Below, piece after piece: positions 56,332 to 64,000 of a DNA stretch of 64,000 nucleotides (position 1 is the stretch's first letter; each line of letters opens with the position of its first letter). Origin of the DNA: Deltaproteobacteria bacterium (GTDB lineage: Bacteria; Bdellovibrionota_C; UBA2361; SZUA-149; JADZAE01). The stretch spans positions 1-64,000 of the forward strand of contig JADZAE010000018.1 of the NCBI GenBank assembly GCA_020852715.1, written 5' to 3'. A program made the position numbers and the translations under genes. The notes beneath the pieces were generated by a model, which did not search any database, was not told where the DNA came from, and was given only the letters and a program-made list of their open reading frames with translations.

Positions 56332-56906
56332 TTATAAGAATTATATTAATATTATTTCTGCTTTTTAATTTTACATGCGCCAATACTGCTGTCGGACAGG
56401 AACCAAACTCAAGCAATATCGATTTAGGTGAAGAATATTCAGATTACAATAAAGGTCGCTTACCTTCAGCCAGAGGTAAAGCCAGTGGTGGGAGATGCCT
56501 AAAATGTAAAGAGCAGGCCAAGCAGATAAGCAGCGTGTTAATGTATGTACCTAATAGGATATTAGATTTTTTTGATATTTTTCGAGTTGATGTTGGTCTA
56601 GGTGGTTCGTATGGAGGGGTTCTTCGTCTTAGTGAGCCTCTGCAAATGGGAATTCGAAAGTTTCCGATTGGGTCAATGCGCATTGGTTTACATGGCCGCC
56701 AATGGCCGGTGTTCTTTGAAGATAAAGGTGAATATGGCTTTGGTCCAGATTTTCATAATACACCGCAGCGTAAAGTTACTCCAGTGGAGATTGGAGTTGG
56801 TGTTGATTTAATAGTTCCTGCTGCATATGTTGGTATTAGCTTCGATGAGTTAGCTGATTTTGTGCTTGGAATTTTTACGTATGATATGAGCGGCGATGAC
56901 TACTAG
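56328..56906 (+). CDS. Exported protein, paralogue of 12005-12559 (D-D-Y C-terminus)
   Basis: A 192-residue protein with a signal peptide (hydrophobic 3-18, ending V-G-Q). A charged spacer with a C-L-K-C pair leads to L-M-Y-V-P-N-R-I-L-D-F-F-D-I-F-R, and the C-terminus reads D-F-V-L-G-I-F-x-x-D-x-x-G-D-D-Y. Both motifs are shared with the gene at the end of the arg cluster. The ATG at 56328 overlaps the PBP stop by 4 nt, and the C-terminus overlaps the cysteine-rich gene by 11 nt. Context suggests a cell-envelope role. Confidence 0.8.
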   Translation: MIIRIILILFLLFNFTCANTAVGQEPNSSNIDLGEEYSDYNKGRLPSARGKASGGRCLKCKEQAKQISSVLMYVPNRILDFFDIFRVDVGLGGSYGGVLRLSEPLQMGIRKFPIGSMRIGLHGRQWPVFFEDKGEYGFGPDFHNTPQRKVTPVEIGVGVDLIVPAAYVGISFDELADFVLGIFTYDMSGDDY

Positions 56907-58593
56907 GCTTTGCAAATTAACTAATACCCCTTTTCATATTACAAATGATGAAGAGCAAGCCAGCACGTATCTTAGGTTGGGCCTACCGTCAATTTGTCCA
57001 GACGAGCGTTTGCGAATTTTTTTAGCTTTTAGGCCTTCCTACCGTATGTTCTGGCGAGAGTGCGATGCGACTCAGGAGAGAATTTACAGCTCTTTTCCAC
57101 CCGGGGCTATGTTCCCGATTTATGCCTACGACTATTGGTGGAGTAATCAATGGAATCCGTTAAGCTTCGGTCGCAATTTTAGTTTACGCCGACCTTTTTT
57201 TGAGCAATTTTTGCAGTTGTGGCAATCAGTTCCGCGTCCAGCTGTAAATATGCTGCAATGCAGTAAGGTAGGCGCGGTTAATAATCTGTTCGAAGCGAAT
57301 GAGTGCTATTATGTTTTTGATAGTAATCGTGCGCAGCGAGTGCTCTATTCGGTAGCTGCGCGAGAGTGTATTATATGTGTTGATTGCCTACATCTTTATC
57401 AAAGTGAATTGTGCTATGAATGCGTTAATTGTAACAATTGCGTTGAGTTGTTGTGGGCAGAGAATTGCTCGCATTGCACATCTTCTTTTTTTATGGCCAA
57501 TTGTCGTAACTGCCGTGATTGTATGTTTTGTGTTAATCTTGAGGATGCTCAATATTGCATATTTAATAAGCAAGTAAGTCCCGAGGAGTTTCAACGCAAA
57601 GTAGAGGAGTATAATTTCTCTGATCGAAGGAAAATTGAGGCGGCAAAAGAAAAGTTTTCTGAATTCTGCCAGGATCAGCCTCTTCCTCATATTATCTGCG
57701 ATAAATTTAGTCTGCTAAGTGGCAATTATTTACATCAATGTCGTGAAATAATTGATAGCTTTCATTGTATAGAAAGTTCTAAGCTTATTCATTGTCACGA
57801 TTTAAATAAAGCAGAAAGCTGCTTAGATGTGTGCGCCTTTGGCGATGGAGTAAAGCGTTGCGCTCGTTCGGTTAATATCGGTTTGAACGCAAAGCAGTTG
57901 ATCAATTGTCTTGATTGTTGGTCGGACGTAGAGGACCTTACCTATTGCAGCAATTGTCATAATTGCTCACATTTATTTGGTTGTATCGGATTGCGCGATG
58001 CTAAATTTTGTATTCTTAATAAGCAATATAATAAAAACGCCTATTTTGAGCTGCGAGGTTATATCGACCAATATTTAGAGCAAAGCGGAGAGGCTCAAGA
58101 ATTCTTCCCTAATTATTTTAGTCCTTATCCTTATAACGGATCATTGGCTAATGCTTTTATGCCTTTAAGTAGGGTGCAAGCAAAATTATTTAATTATAAT
58201 TGGAATGAAGACTTAGAGGGAGCTTTTAAGCCATCAGACTTGGACGAGTATAGAAGTATCTTAGGAGACATCCCTGACTTATTAGACGATTTTGATTCAA
58301 ATGAACTTGCAGGTAAAATTTTCGTTTGTGAGGTTTTGGGTCAGCCATTCCAGATAGTGCCAGAAGAGTTGGAGTTTTATCGTCGTTTAAAAATAGCACC
58401 GCCGGCGCGATGTTTTGATCAAAGGCAACGCGAGCGTTTGCTGAAGTTGGCTCCGCGCCAACTAGATTTTCGTCGTAGTAGTGATGAAAATTCCAAGCTA
58501 AAAACGTCATTTCATGACGAGTGGGCAAGGCCAGTTCTTGACTATGAAAGTTGGGCTGAGTTTGTTAGCAAAAACTCTGAGACACTTAAATGA
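56896..58593 (+). CDS. Cysteine-rich repeat protein of a CPR-like family
   Basis: A 565-residue cytoplasmic-looking protein without signal peptide. Residues ~125-390 carry dense C-x-x-C repeats (C-E-x-C-V-N-C-N-N-C and C-R-N-C-R-D-C-M-F-C-V-N) ending in A-Q-Y-C-I-F-N-K-Q, which recurs as A-K-F-C-I-L-N-K-Q. Related end modules flank this core: C-K-L-T-N-T-P-F-H-I near residue 6 and C-E-V-L-G-Q-P-F-Q-I near 477, each followed by a basic C/P/R helix. From memory, this architecture, including the F-F-P-N-Y-F-S-P-Y-P-Y-N segment, resembles an uncharacterised family frequent in candidate-phyla-radiation genomes. It may be a metal-binding solenoid. It overlaps psd by 4 nt. Confidence 0.75.
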   Translation: MTTRLCKLTNTPFHITNDEEQASTYLRLGLPSICPDERLRIFLAFRPSYRMFWRECDATQERIYSSFPPGAMFPIYAYDYWWSNQWNPLSFGRNFSLRRPFFEQFLQLWQSVPRPAVNMLQCSKVGAVNNLFEANECYYVFDSNRAQRVLYSVAARECIICVDCLHLYQSELCYECVNCNNCVELLWAENCSHCTSSFFMANCRNCRDCMFCVNLEDAQYCIFNKQVSPEEFQRKVEEYNFSDRRKIEAAKEKFSEFCQDQPLPHIICDKFSLLSGNYLHQCREIIDSFHCIESSKLIHCHDLNKAESCLDVCAFGDGVKRCARSVNIGLNAKQLINCLDCWSDVEDLTYCSNCHNCSHLFGCIGLRDAKFCILNKQYNKNAYFELRGYIDQYLEQSGEAQEFFPNYFSPYPYNGSLANAFMPLSRVQAKLFNYNWNEDLEGAFKPSDLDEYRSILGDIPDLLDDFDSNELAGKIFVCEVLGQPFQIVPEELEFYRRLKIAPPARCFDQRQRERLLKLAPRQLDFRRSSDENSKLKTSFHDEWARPVLDYESWAEFVSKNSETLK

Positions 58594-59420
58594 GATTAGC
58601 TTTAAAATTGATCGGCGTACTGCCGTTAAGAAAAATGTCCTATATACTCGGCCTATTCGCTGGAATTCGTTTACCTAAGCCGATATTGTCCTTTATTATT
58701 AGGCGCTATTGCCGGTTCTATCATGTAAATATGGGGGAGTCATTATTTCCTATTGAGGCTTTTGCAACAATGCAGGATTTTTTTACCCGTGAGTTGAAGG
58801 GTGGGTGTCGTCCGATTAGGGATGGGTTAATTAGCCCCGTCGATGGAAGAATAGAACAAATGGGTTATATTAAAGACGGGACTTTATTGCAGGTTAAAGG
58901 AAAGGCATATCAGCTTTGTGATTTAATTCCAGATAATTATATCGCTTCATCTTTTGCAAATTCTTGGTATTGCAGCATATATTTAGCGCCCGGAGATTAC
59001 CATCATATACATAGTCCTGTCTCCGGCCGGATTAAGACAACTTATTTAATTCCTGGAACATTATGGCCGGTGAACTCGTGGTCCGTACGTCATGTGGACA
59101 GAGTGTTTTGCCGGAATGAGAGAATTGTGACGATTATAAAGAATCAAAGTTCTGAAGTATGCTTAGTTTGTGTCGGAGCAACAAATGTTGGTAGCATTTT
59201 GCTACACTATGATGATATCGTCGCCAATCGATCATTTTTTTTACCGACAAAGGAAACTAAAAAGGATTATGAAAAGGAAATTTCCGTTGATAAGGGGAGT
59301 AAGGTTGCTAGCTTTCGCTTAGGCTCTACAGTAATAATGTTAATTAAAGATGATAAGTTTTCGCCCATTTCTAGTCTTAAAGGCACGGTTAAGATGGGGG
59401 AAACGTTGGGTTATGGCTGA
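58590..59420 (+). CDS. psd: Phosphatidylserine decarboxylase proenzyme
   Basis: Makes phosphatidylethanolamine at the inner membrane. The 276-residue protein shows S-P-V-D-G-R-I, the Y-H-H-I-H-S-P substrate histidines, G-A-T-N-V-G-S-I and the self-cleavage site L-G-S-T near the C-terminus, where the serine becomes the pyruvoyl group. It is the bacterial type I form. The ATG overlaps the cysteine-rich gene by 4 nt, and hemC-like starts 2 nt after its stop. Confidence 0.95.
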   Translation: MRLALKLIGVLPLRKMSYILGLFAGIRLPKPILSFIIRRYCRFYHVNMGESLFPIEAFATMQDFFTRELKGGCRPIRDGLISPVDGRIEQMGYIKDGTLLQVKGKAYQLCDLIPDNYIASSFANSWYCSIYLAPGDYHHIHSPVSGRIKTTYLIPGTLWPVNSWSVRHVDRVFCRNERIVTIIKNQSSEVCLVCVGATNVGSILLHYDDIVANRSFFLPTKETKKDYEKEISVDKGSKVASFRLGSTVIMLIKDDKFSPISSLKGTVKMGETLGYG

Positions 59421-59422
59421 AG

Positions 59423-60394
59423 ATGTTTAGTGGTAAAACAATAAAAATTGGTTCGCGTAGTAGTCAGCTCGCCACTGTGCAGGCGCAAATTGTGGCAGAG
59501 AATATTACACGGATATGGCCAGAAATATCCACTGAAATAGTATTTTATACGACGGTTGGTGATAAAAAGAGAGAAGATACAAATCCATCTATTAGAGAGA
59601 GTCGTGACTGGATATTAGAAATTGAGCATGGGCTATTGCATGGGGAAATCGATTTGGCCGTATATCCCGGAAGGGATGTTCCCTGCGATATAGACGACCA
59701 CACTGAAATTCAGCCTATATTGAGTCGCGCTGAGCCGAACGATGCCTTAATCATAAGCCACACAAAGGTACCGAATATTCAAGGTCTGAGTGATTTACCT
59801 TTAGGAGCAACGGTTGCCGTTCCATGTTTGATGTCAAAGATTCAGTTATTGCGTTATCGTAATGATTTAAATGTAGTTCCTTTTAATGGCAGCATTCCTA
59901 CTGGGATTAAAAAAATTAAAGCTTCGGATAATAAAGTGTGCGCCATGATAACCGGGAAAGCTGATATGGAGCGTCTCGGGCTTGAGGATTTTATTTCTGA
60001 TGTTTTGCCTATTGAGCAATTCCCACCAATGGTAAATCAGGGGGCTTTGGTTAGTCAAATGAGGAAGGGCGATAGCCGAGTCTCTAAGATCCTTAGGCCC
60101 TTATGCTCTGCCGCTGAGAAGTTCTGCTTTAACGCTGAACGGGAGGCTGTTTTATGCATGGGAGCAAGTCATAGTTCTCCAATTAGCGTTCTTTGTACCA
60201 ACTGCGGCGGCGATAGATATACTATATATGGCGCTGTTTTTTTTATGAATGCTTTGAGTAAGATTGATCAAAGCATATCGGGAAATTATACTAGTCCGGA
60301 GGTGCTTGGTCAGCAACTAGCCGATAAGCTACTGTCGAAAGGCGTTGCCGATATTTTGTGCCCAGGAAAAGAATTATTAGTAGGTTTCTCGTAA
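59423..60394 (+). CDS. hemC: Divergent HemC-like (porphobilinogen deaminase family) protein
   Basis: A 323-residue member of the hydroxymethylbilane synthase family by the N-terminal I-G-S-R-S-S-Q-L-A-T-V-Q, the Y-P-G-R-D-V-P loop (usually H-S-x-K-D-x-P; D85 kept, lysine replaced by R84) and overall length. The cofactor-anchoring cysteine of G-G-C-x-x-P is replaced: M-G-A-S-H-S-S-P, with H250 at that position. The K-G-x-F loop is also altered (R-E-S-R-D-W). It may be inactive as a deaminase or use another residue. No other heme gene is present; its place after psd in an envelope operon is unusual. Confidence 0.75.
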   Translation: MFSGKTIKIGSRSSQLATVQAQIVAENITRIWPEISTEIVFYTTVGDKKREDTNPSIRESRDWILEIEHGLLHGEIDLAVYPGRDVPCDIDDHTEIQPILSRAEPNDALIISHTKVPNIQGLSDLPLGATVAVPCLMSKIQLLRYRNDLNVVPFNGSIPTGIKKIKASDNKVCAMITGKADMERLGLEDFISDVLPIEQFPPMVNQGALVSQMRKGDSRVSKILRPLCSAAEKFCFNAEREAVLCMGASHSSPISVLCTNCGGDRYTIYGAVFFMNALSKIDQSISGNYTSPEVLGQQLADKLLSKGVADILCPGKELLVGFS

Positions 60395-60593
60395 ACTTTT
60401 TGATTTTATTGCTATATCTCGTTTAAACTAAACTCCTGAAATATGCCTAAAATAAGGTTTGTTTTTGATAGGCAATTGCTGGTCGATTCATTTTGAAGCA
60501 CAAAGCTAATGTTTTTGCATCTAATGGTAGCCATTTAATTTTGGTCAGCCATAGATGCGCGCAGCGTAGAATTAACGCTGCTGGAGGAAAGAA

Positions 60594-61256
60594 ATGAGGA
60601 CAAACCTTTTTAAATTAGTTGCAATCGCCATTTTATTTGTCGGTCTTGTACCGTTATCTGATCAGCTTATGACTAAGATTCTGTTTGATCAAAGCTTGCC
60701 AATTCTAAAACCTGTCAGAGTTGAGGCCCAGATGCTAGCGAATAAAAGGTCCGAGCCATCCCGCTTGGATGCAACTAGTCGTGCTTACCTGGATAGAGTC
60801 TTGGCGTTAACAAATGTTTGCCCGCGAATGAAGCATGATTTTGATGGCTTTATGATTGGCTATAATATTGTTCGTGCGGTTGAGGAGGCCAGTGAGATCA
60901 ACGGCGTGTCACAGGATTTATTGCTAGCAGTTATTGCAGCTGAATCCCGTTGCAATGCCAATGCCGTTTCAAGGGCTGGCGCTATGGGTTTAATGCAGAT
61001 TACACCAAGGACAGCTCGATCTTTGGGCATTGAACAGTTGTTCTCTATTCAGCAAAATATATTTGGTGGAGCTAAATATTTAGCTCGCTTGTTGGATAAG
61101 TATAACGGAGATGTTCGATTAGCACTAGCCGCCTATAACTCGGGGCCCGGCATTGTTAAGCGTTATCAAGGGTTACCTCCCTATAGTGAGACATCGAAGT
61201 ACGTTGGCAAAGTGATGGCTTTTCGTACTCGCTTTGGGCAAATTAAGCGTTCATAA
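60594..61256 (+). CDS. Lytic transglycosylase (SLT domain)
   Basis: A 220-residue protein with an N-terminal membrane anchor or signal (about 8-25). The SLT domain (about 100-215) shows A-A-E-S-R with the catalytic glutamate, G-A-M-G-L-M-Q-I-T-P, N-I-F-G-G-A-K-Y-L and A-Y-N-S-G-P-G. It cuts peptidoglycan between MurNAc and GlcNAc with anhydro product, feeding the AmgK-MurU recycling route in principle. A 7-bp hairpin GCAGCGT/ACGCTGC (60561-60581) sits immediately before the Shine-Dalgarno and could affect initiation. Confidence 0.92.
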   Translation: MRTNLFKLVAIAILFVGLVPLSDQLMTKILFDQSLPILKPVRVEAQMLANKRSEPSRLDATSRAYLDRVLALTNVCPRMKHDFDGFMIGYNIVRAVEEASEINGVSQDLLLAVIAAESRCNANAVSRAGAMGLMQITPRTARSLGIEQLFSIQQNIFGGAKYLARLLDKYNGDVRLALAAYNSGPGIVKRYQGLPPYSETSKYVGKVMAFRTRFGQIKRS

Positions 61257-61345
61257 AGACGATTCTATAACCATCGAAGCGGCTACCATTAACCAAGAGA
61301 CTTTCACTCAGAACTCGATATTCCTACTTATTCTTTAGCGGAGCT

Positions 61346-61516
61346 TTAGATCCCGTTTCCTATTATGCGTTTCCATGCCGAGGGAACCTCCGTAGCTCCA
61401 CGAGAATTTATATAATTATTAATTTCTTTCTCATTAGCTTGCTGATGTCTGAATTGAAATAAAAATAAGATTCCAATTAAAATCATTATTCCAAGTCCAA
61501 TAAAAAAGTATTTCAT
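61346..61516 (-). CDS. Small membrane protein, 56 residues
   Basis: An ATG-to-TAA frame of 57 codons on the minus strand. The product starts M-K-Y-F-F-I-G-L-G-I and has one membrane helix (residues 3-20), then a short charged cytoplasmic or periplasmic tail (H-Q-Q-A-N-E-K-E-I-N). The layout is typical of real single-pass small proteins, but the ribosome-binding site is weak. It lies between the SLT gene and tRNA-Leu. No family is recognised. Confidence 0.5.
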   Translation of the reverse strand: MKYFFIGLGIMILIGILFLFQFRHQQANEKEINNYINSRGATEVPSAWKRIIGNGI

Positions 61517-61692
61517 GTTTATGCCTAATATTAACGCATATAAAAATCTACTTATATTACGCTTAAGCTATAAGTCTTTGTGACTGCTGAGGCAACCCAT
61601 GATTTATTAGATTATCATAGTTACTAATCGACTAATATTATTATTAAAAGCGACTTGAATTTCGCATCAAGCTGTGGTTTTATGTCGCCGAC

Positions 61693-61776
61693 GCCCTGAT
61701 GCTGGAATTGGCAGACAGGCATGATTCAGGTTCATGTGTGGGTAACCACGTGGGAGTTCGACCCTCCCTCAGGGCA
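61693..61776 (+). tRNA. tRNA-Leu (CAG)
   Basis: Class II tRNA with a long variable arm: acceptor GCCCTGA/TCAGGGC, anticodon stem CATGA/TCATG around TTCAGGT (anticodon CAG), and T loop AGTTCGACC. The discriminator is A and the following bases are CTA, so the 3' CCA is not encoded, unlike the other three tRNAs here. Confidence 0.93.
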
Positions 61777-61947
61777 CTAATTATAGCCGATCATGAGCCA
61801 ATCTTTTCTTAACTAGTTCAGTTATGAACCCAAATATTTTCTAAGATTATTATTTTTATTTAACATATTTATTGCTTAACACATTCCTTTCTAGAAATAA
61901 GTCTAAGTAACTCATACATAAGAAAACTAGCAAAAGGCCCAACGCCC

Positions 61948-61980
61948 TAATGAAATTTTAACTTCGTTCATAATTCATTA
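61948..61980. repeat. Short imperfect intergenic repeat
   Basis: A 33-bp sequence bounded by TAATGAA and TTCATTA (inverted) encloses ATTTTAACTTCGTT. Similar cores occur at 33588-33609 and near 42424-42453, always between genes. The rest of 61777-62077 holds no gene I can support. Confidence 0.4.
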
Positions 61981-62077
61981 GAGATGGGTTTAATACACTA
62001 TGGTAAATTGCCCCGTGTAAGTGCATGATAGTCTTATACGCGTGTGAATTATGACTAATTAATGAGTTATTTTATCT

Positions 62078-62836
62078 ATGGCTAAGGTGAGGTTTTCGCA
62101 AAATAAAATCAAAAACGGATTAAGTTTAATTGAGCTTCTTCATGGTGGCTTCCTAGAAGAAACATTGGCTAACGTCTATTTAGTGGAAAATAAGCTAATG
62201 AAAGAGTGCCATCCACGGGAAGCTGTGGGCTCCATAGGACAAGTTAATCTATTGGAACTTAGCGAGATTAAGTTATTAACGGAGATTGATCGACTTATTA
62301 TTCTGAATAAAAATTGGATTAATTATTTGGGAGCTTCAATTATCGCGGAACGATCAATGCCTTTCGCCTACGACTATCAGCAGCTAATAACAAATCGGGG
62401 AGGGTACTTTTGGACGCAGGCCGTAAGTTCTGTGATGTGTTATATGGAGCTTCTAAGCGATGCTGAGAGAATATGTGAGCTACTTTTTTGTTACAAGTTA
62501 CGGTTAGGGGTAGAAGAACTTAAATTACTCAATTCTAACCCTAAATTTTACATCGCTACCCTGTCTATTTTAGCTCAGCTCAATGACGAGCTAAATAGTG
62601 TAGTTCTAAGCGGTGATTCTAACCTATTTCATTATGATGATTTGCGAAAAATAATTAACCGAATCGCTAAGCATTCAGATTATTCAAAATCTGATATTGA
62701 AAATGTAGTTACCCTCGGTCTATTTGCCTATTTTGAATTTGGCTTAATGAAGGCTTTACTACCAATGGTAGAACGTGAATATCTTATTGGTAGAGCCGCA
62801 GAATTAATATTAGAATTAACTGAACAACATGCCTAA
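62078..62836 (+). CDS. Hypothetical helical protein upstream of uvrB
   Basis: A 252-residue, leucine-rich, mostly helical protein without signal or membrane segments. No conserved motif or family is recognised. Its stop codon lies inside the uvrB start region (8-nt overlap), so the two are translationally coupled and probably expressed together. A role linked to DNA repair is only suggested by position. Confidence 0.7.
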   Translation: MAKVRFSQNKIKNGLSLIELLHGGFLEETLANVYLVENKLMKECHPREAVGSIGQVNLLELSEIKLLTEIDRLIILNKNWINYLGASIIAERSMPFAYDYQQLITNRGGYFWTQAVSSVMCYMELLSDAERICELLFCYKLRLGVEELKLLNSNPKFYIATLSILAQLNDELNSVVLSGDSNLFHYDDLRKIINRIAKHSDYSKSDIENVVTLGLFAYFEFGLMKALLPMVEREYLIGRAAELILELTEQHA

Positions 62837-64000
62837 TAAAGATAAACTAAGAGCTCAATTCTCTCAAAGCCAGTTTCGTATTTGTTCAAATTATGGTCCG
62901 TCCGGTGACCAACCCCAGGCAATTAAGGAGTTAGTTTCGGGAGTCAAAAATGGCTTTAGCAGGCAGGTGTTGCTTGGAGCTACGGGTACAGGTAAAACTT
63001 TTACAGTTGCCAATGTCATAGCTGAGTTAAATAGACCGGCTTTGGTAATTGCGCATAATAAAACATTGGCTGCCCAGCTTTATAGCGAATTTTGTGAGCT
63101 GTTTCCTGAAAATGCCGTTCGTTATTTTGTAAGTTATTACGATTACTTTCAGCCAGAGGCGTATCTTCCTGCCACGGATACGTATATTGAAAAAGACGCG
63201 TCTATTAATGATGAGATCGATAAACTTAGACATGCTGCGACCAAAGCGCTATTAGAGCGCCGCGATGTGATAGTAGTATCTTCGGTTAGTTGTATTTATG
63301 GATTGGGGGCTCCGGAAAATTATTTTGACGAAATGCTCTATTTTGAGCAGGGCGATAATATTGAGCGTAACAATGTTCTGCGCAAACTTGTGGCTCTCAG
63401 ATTTACGCGCAATGAGACTGATTTACGGAGCGGCAATTTTCGCGTTCGTGGCGATATCGTGGAGATTTGCCCGCCGGACGAGGCTGACAAGTGTATTCGG
63501 CTGGAATTATTTGGAGATGAGCTTGAGCAGATTGCCGAAATAGATCGATTGACTGGAAAAAAGTTAAGGCAACTTAAATCCGTATGTATTTATCCTGCTA
63601 GTCATTTTGTAACTTCTAAGGCTGCTCTAAAGCGAGCGATTACCTCTATAAAAGCAGAGTTAAAAGACCGCCTAGCAGAATTAAATCGTGAAAATAAATT
63701 ATTAGAAGCTCAACGTTTGGAACAGCGAACACTGTATGATATCGAGTTATTAGAAGAAATTGGTTTTTGCCCTGGAATTGAGAATTATTCACGGTGTATA
63801 ACCGGAAGAAAGGCCGGGGAGCCGCCACCGTCTCTTGTGGATTATTTCGATAAAGACTTTATTGTAATAATAGACGAGAGCCATGTTACGGTTCCACAAT
63901 TAACTGGTATGTATCGTGGAGACTATTCGAGAAAGTCTACTTTAGTGGAGCATGGATTTAGGCTGCCATCGGCCGTCGATAATCGACCGTTAAGGTTTGA
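62829..64000 (+). CDS. uvrB: Excinuclease ABC subunit B (partial, runs off the window)
   Basis: The first ~390 residues of UvrB, the damage-verification helicase of nucleotide excision repair. Visible are F[16 protein letters not shown], Walker [11 protein letters not shown], the beta-hairpin [12 protein letters not shown] and the D-E-S-H-V-T box. The remainder, including helicase domain 3 and the UVR tail, lies past position 64000. The ATG at 62829 overlaps the upstream gene by 8 nt. Confidence 0.97.
   Translation, partial: MPNKDKLRAQFSQSQFRICSNYGPSGDQPQAIKELVSGVKNGFSRQVLLGATGTGKTFTVANVIAELNRPALVIAHNKTLAAQLYSEFCELFPENAVRYFVSYYDYFQPEAYLPATDTYIEKDASINDEIDKLRHAATKALLERRDVIVVSSVSCIYGLGAPENYFDEMLYFEQGDNIERNNVLRKLVALRFTRNETDLRSGNFRVRGDIVEICPPDEADKCIRLELFGDELEQIAEIDRLTGKKLRQLKSVCIYPASHFVTSKAALKRAITSIKAELKDRLAELNRENKLLEAQRLEQRTLYDIELLEEIGFCPGIENYSRCITGRKAGEPPPSLVDYFDKDFIVIIDESHVTVPQLTGMYRGDYSRKSTLVEHGFRLPSAVDNRPLRF

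Noticed and set aside
1-64000. CRISPR array, prophage, or integrase-linked island
   Set aside because: No regularly spaced direct repeats, cas genes, phage structural genes, integrase or transposase were found; the repeats present are dispersed single units.

Overview
The window reads as a 64 kb chromosomal segment of an AT-rich, diderm (Gram-negative-type) bacterium. Outer-membrane assembly (BamD) and lipid A (LpxD) genes, several lipoproteins and exported proteins, muropeptide recycling (AmgK-MurU) and a CheA/W/Y/B/R/X chemosensory operon support this. Gene content resembles Deltaproteobacteria-like lineages, but I cannot assign a taxon from sequence alone. Most genes are ordinary housekeeping genes, with short spacing and frequent ATGA overlaps.

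Layout. 0-4.5 kb: lpxD-bamD, an HU-type protein, a receiver protein with a lone histidine-kinase dimerisation segment, and a DUF4397 lipoprotein. 4.6-11.5 kb: dnaG, a broken deoxyribosyltransferase-like gene, then aspS and proS on the minus strand. 12-16.7 kb: argC-argB-argD-argF on the minus strand, ending in an uncharacterised exported protein. 17.6-25.7 kb: a degenerate receiver, a very large decayed secreted beta-helix/TSP3 gene, and a three-gene cluster ending in a VWA protein. 25.7-42.4 kb: a transglycosylase, a GspE/PilB-type ATPase fused to a receiver, a divergent FGGY-like kinase, an orphan CheX, rsmD, an aminotransferase, an M42 peptidase, a phosphoribosyltransferase, ComM and a carboxynorspermidine dehydrogenase-like enzyme. 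42.7-48.2 kb: an intact chemosensory operon. 48.3-52.4 kb: decayed chemosensory genes around an hsp20 and a membrane-anchored protein. 52.4-60.4 kb: an M50 protease facing amgK-murU, then a tightly overlapping envelope operon (PBP, exported protein, cysteine-rich protein, psd, HemC-like). 60.6-64 kb: a lytic transglycosylase, tRNA-Leu, a hypothetical gene and the start of uvrB. tRNA genes for Glu, Lys, Gly and Leu are present.

Main points of interest. (1) A receiver-kinase-CheW gene (52363 down to 50666) keeps a single uninterrupted frame but carries eight internal stop codons; a CheY-sized gene nearby has lost its start codon and has one internal stop. With the beta-helix gene and the deoxyribosyltransferase-like gene this makes four decaying genes, mostly sensory or secreted. 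(2) A three-copy intergenic repeat of about 155-165 bp has 11-bp terminal inverted repeats and hairpins with compensatory base changes between copies. (3) Two paralogous exported proteins ending in D-D-Y are not a family I can name. (4) A cysteine-rich solenoid-like protein resembles, from memory, a family common in candidate-phyla-radiation genomes, and is overlapped with psd and a HemC homologue lacking its cofactor cysteine. (5) The precursor of tRNA-Glu carries a 15-nt inverted copy of its own T arm just downstream.
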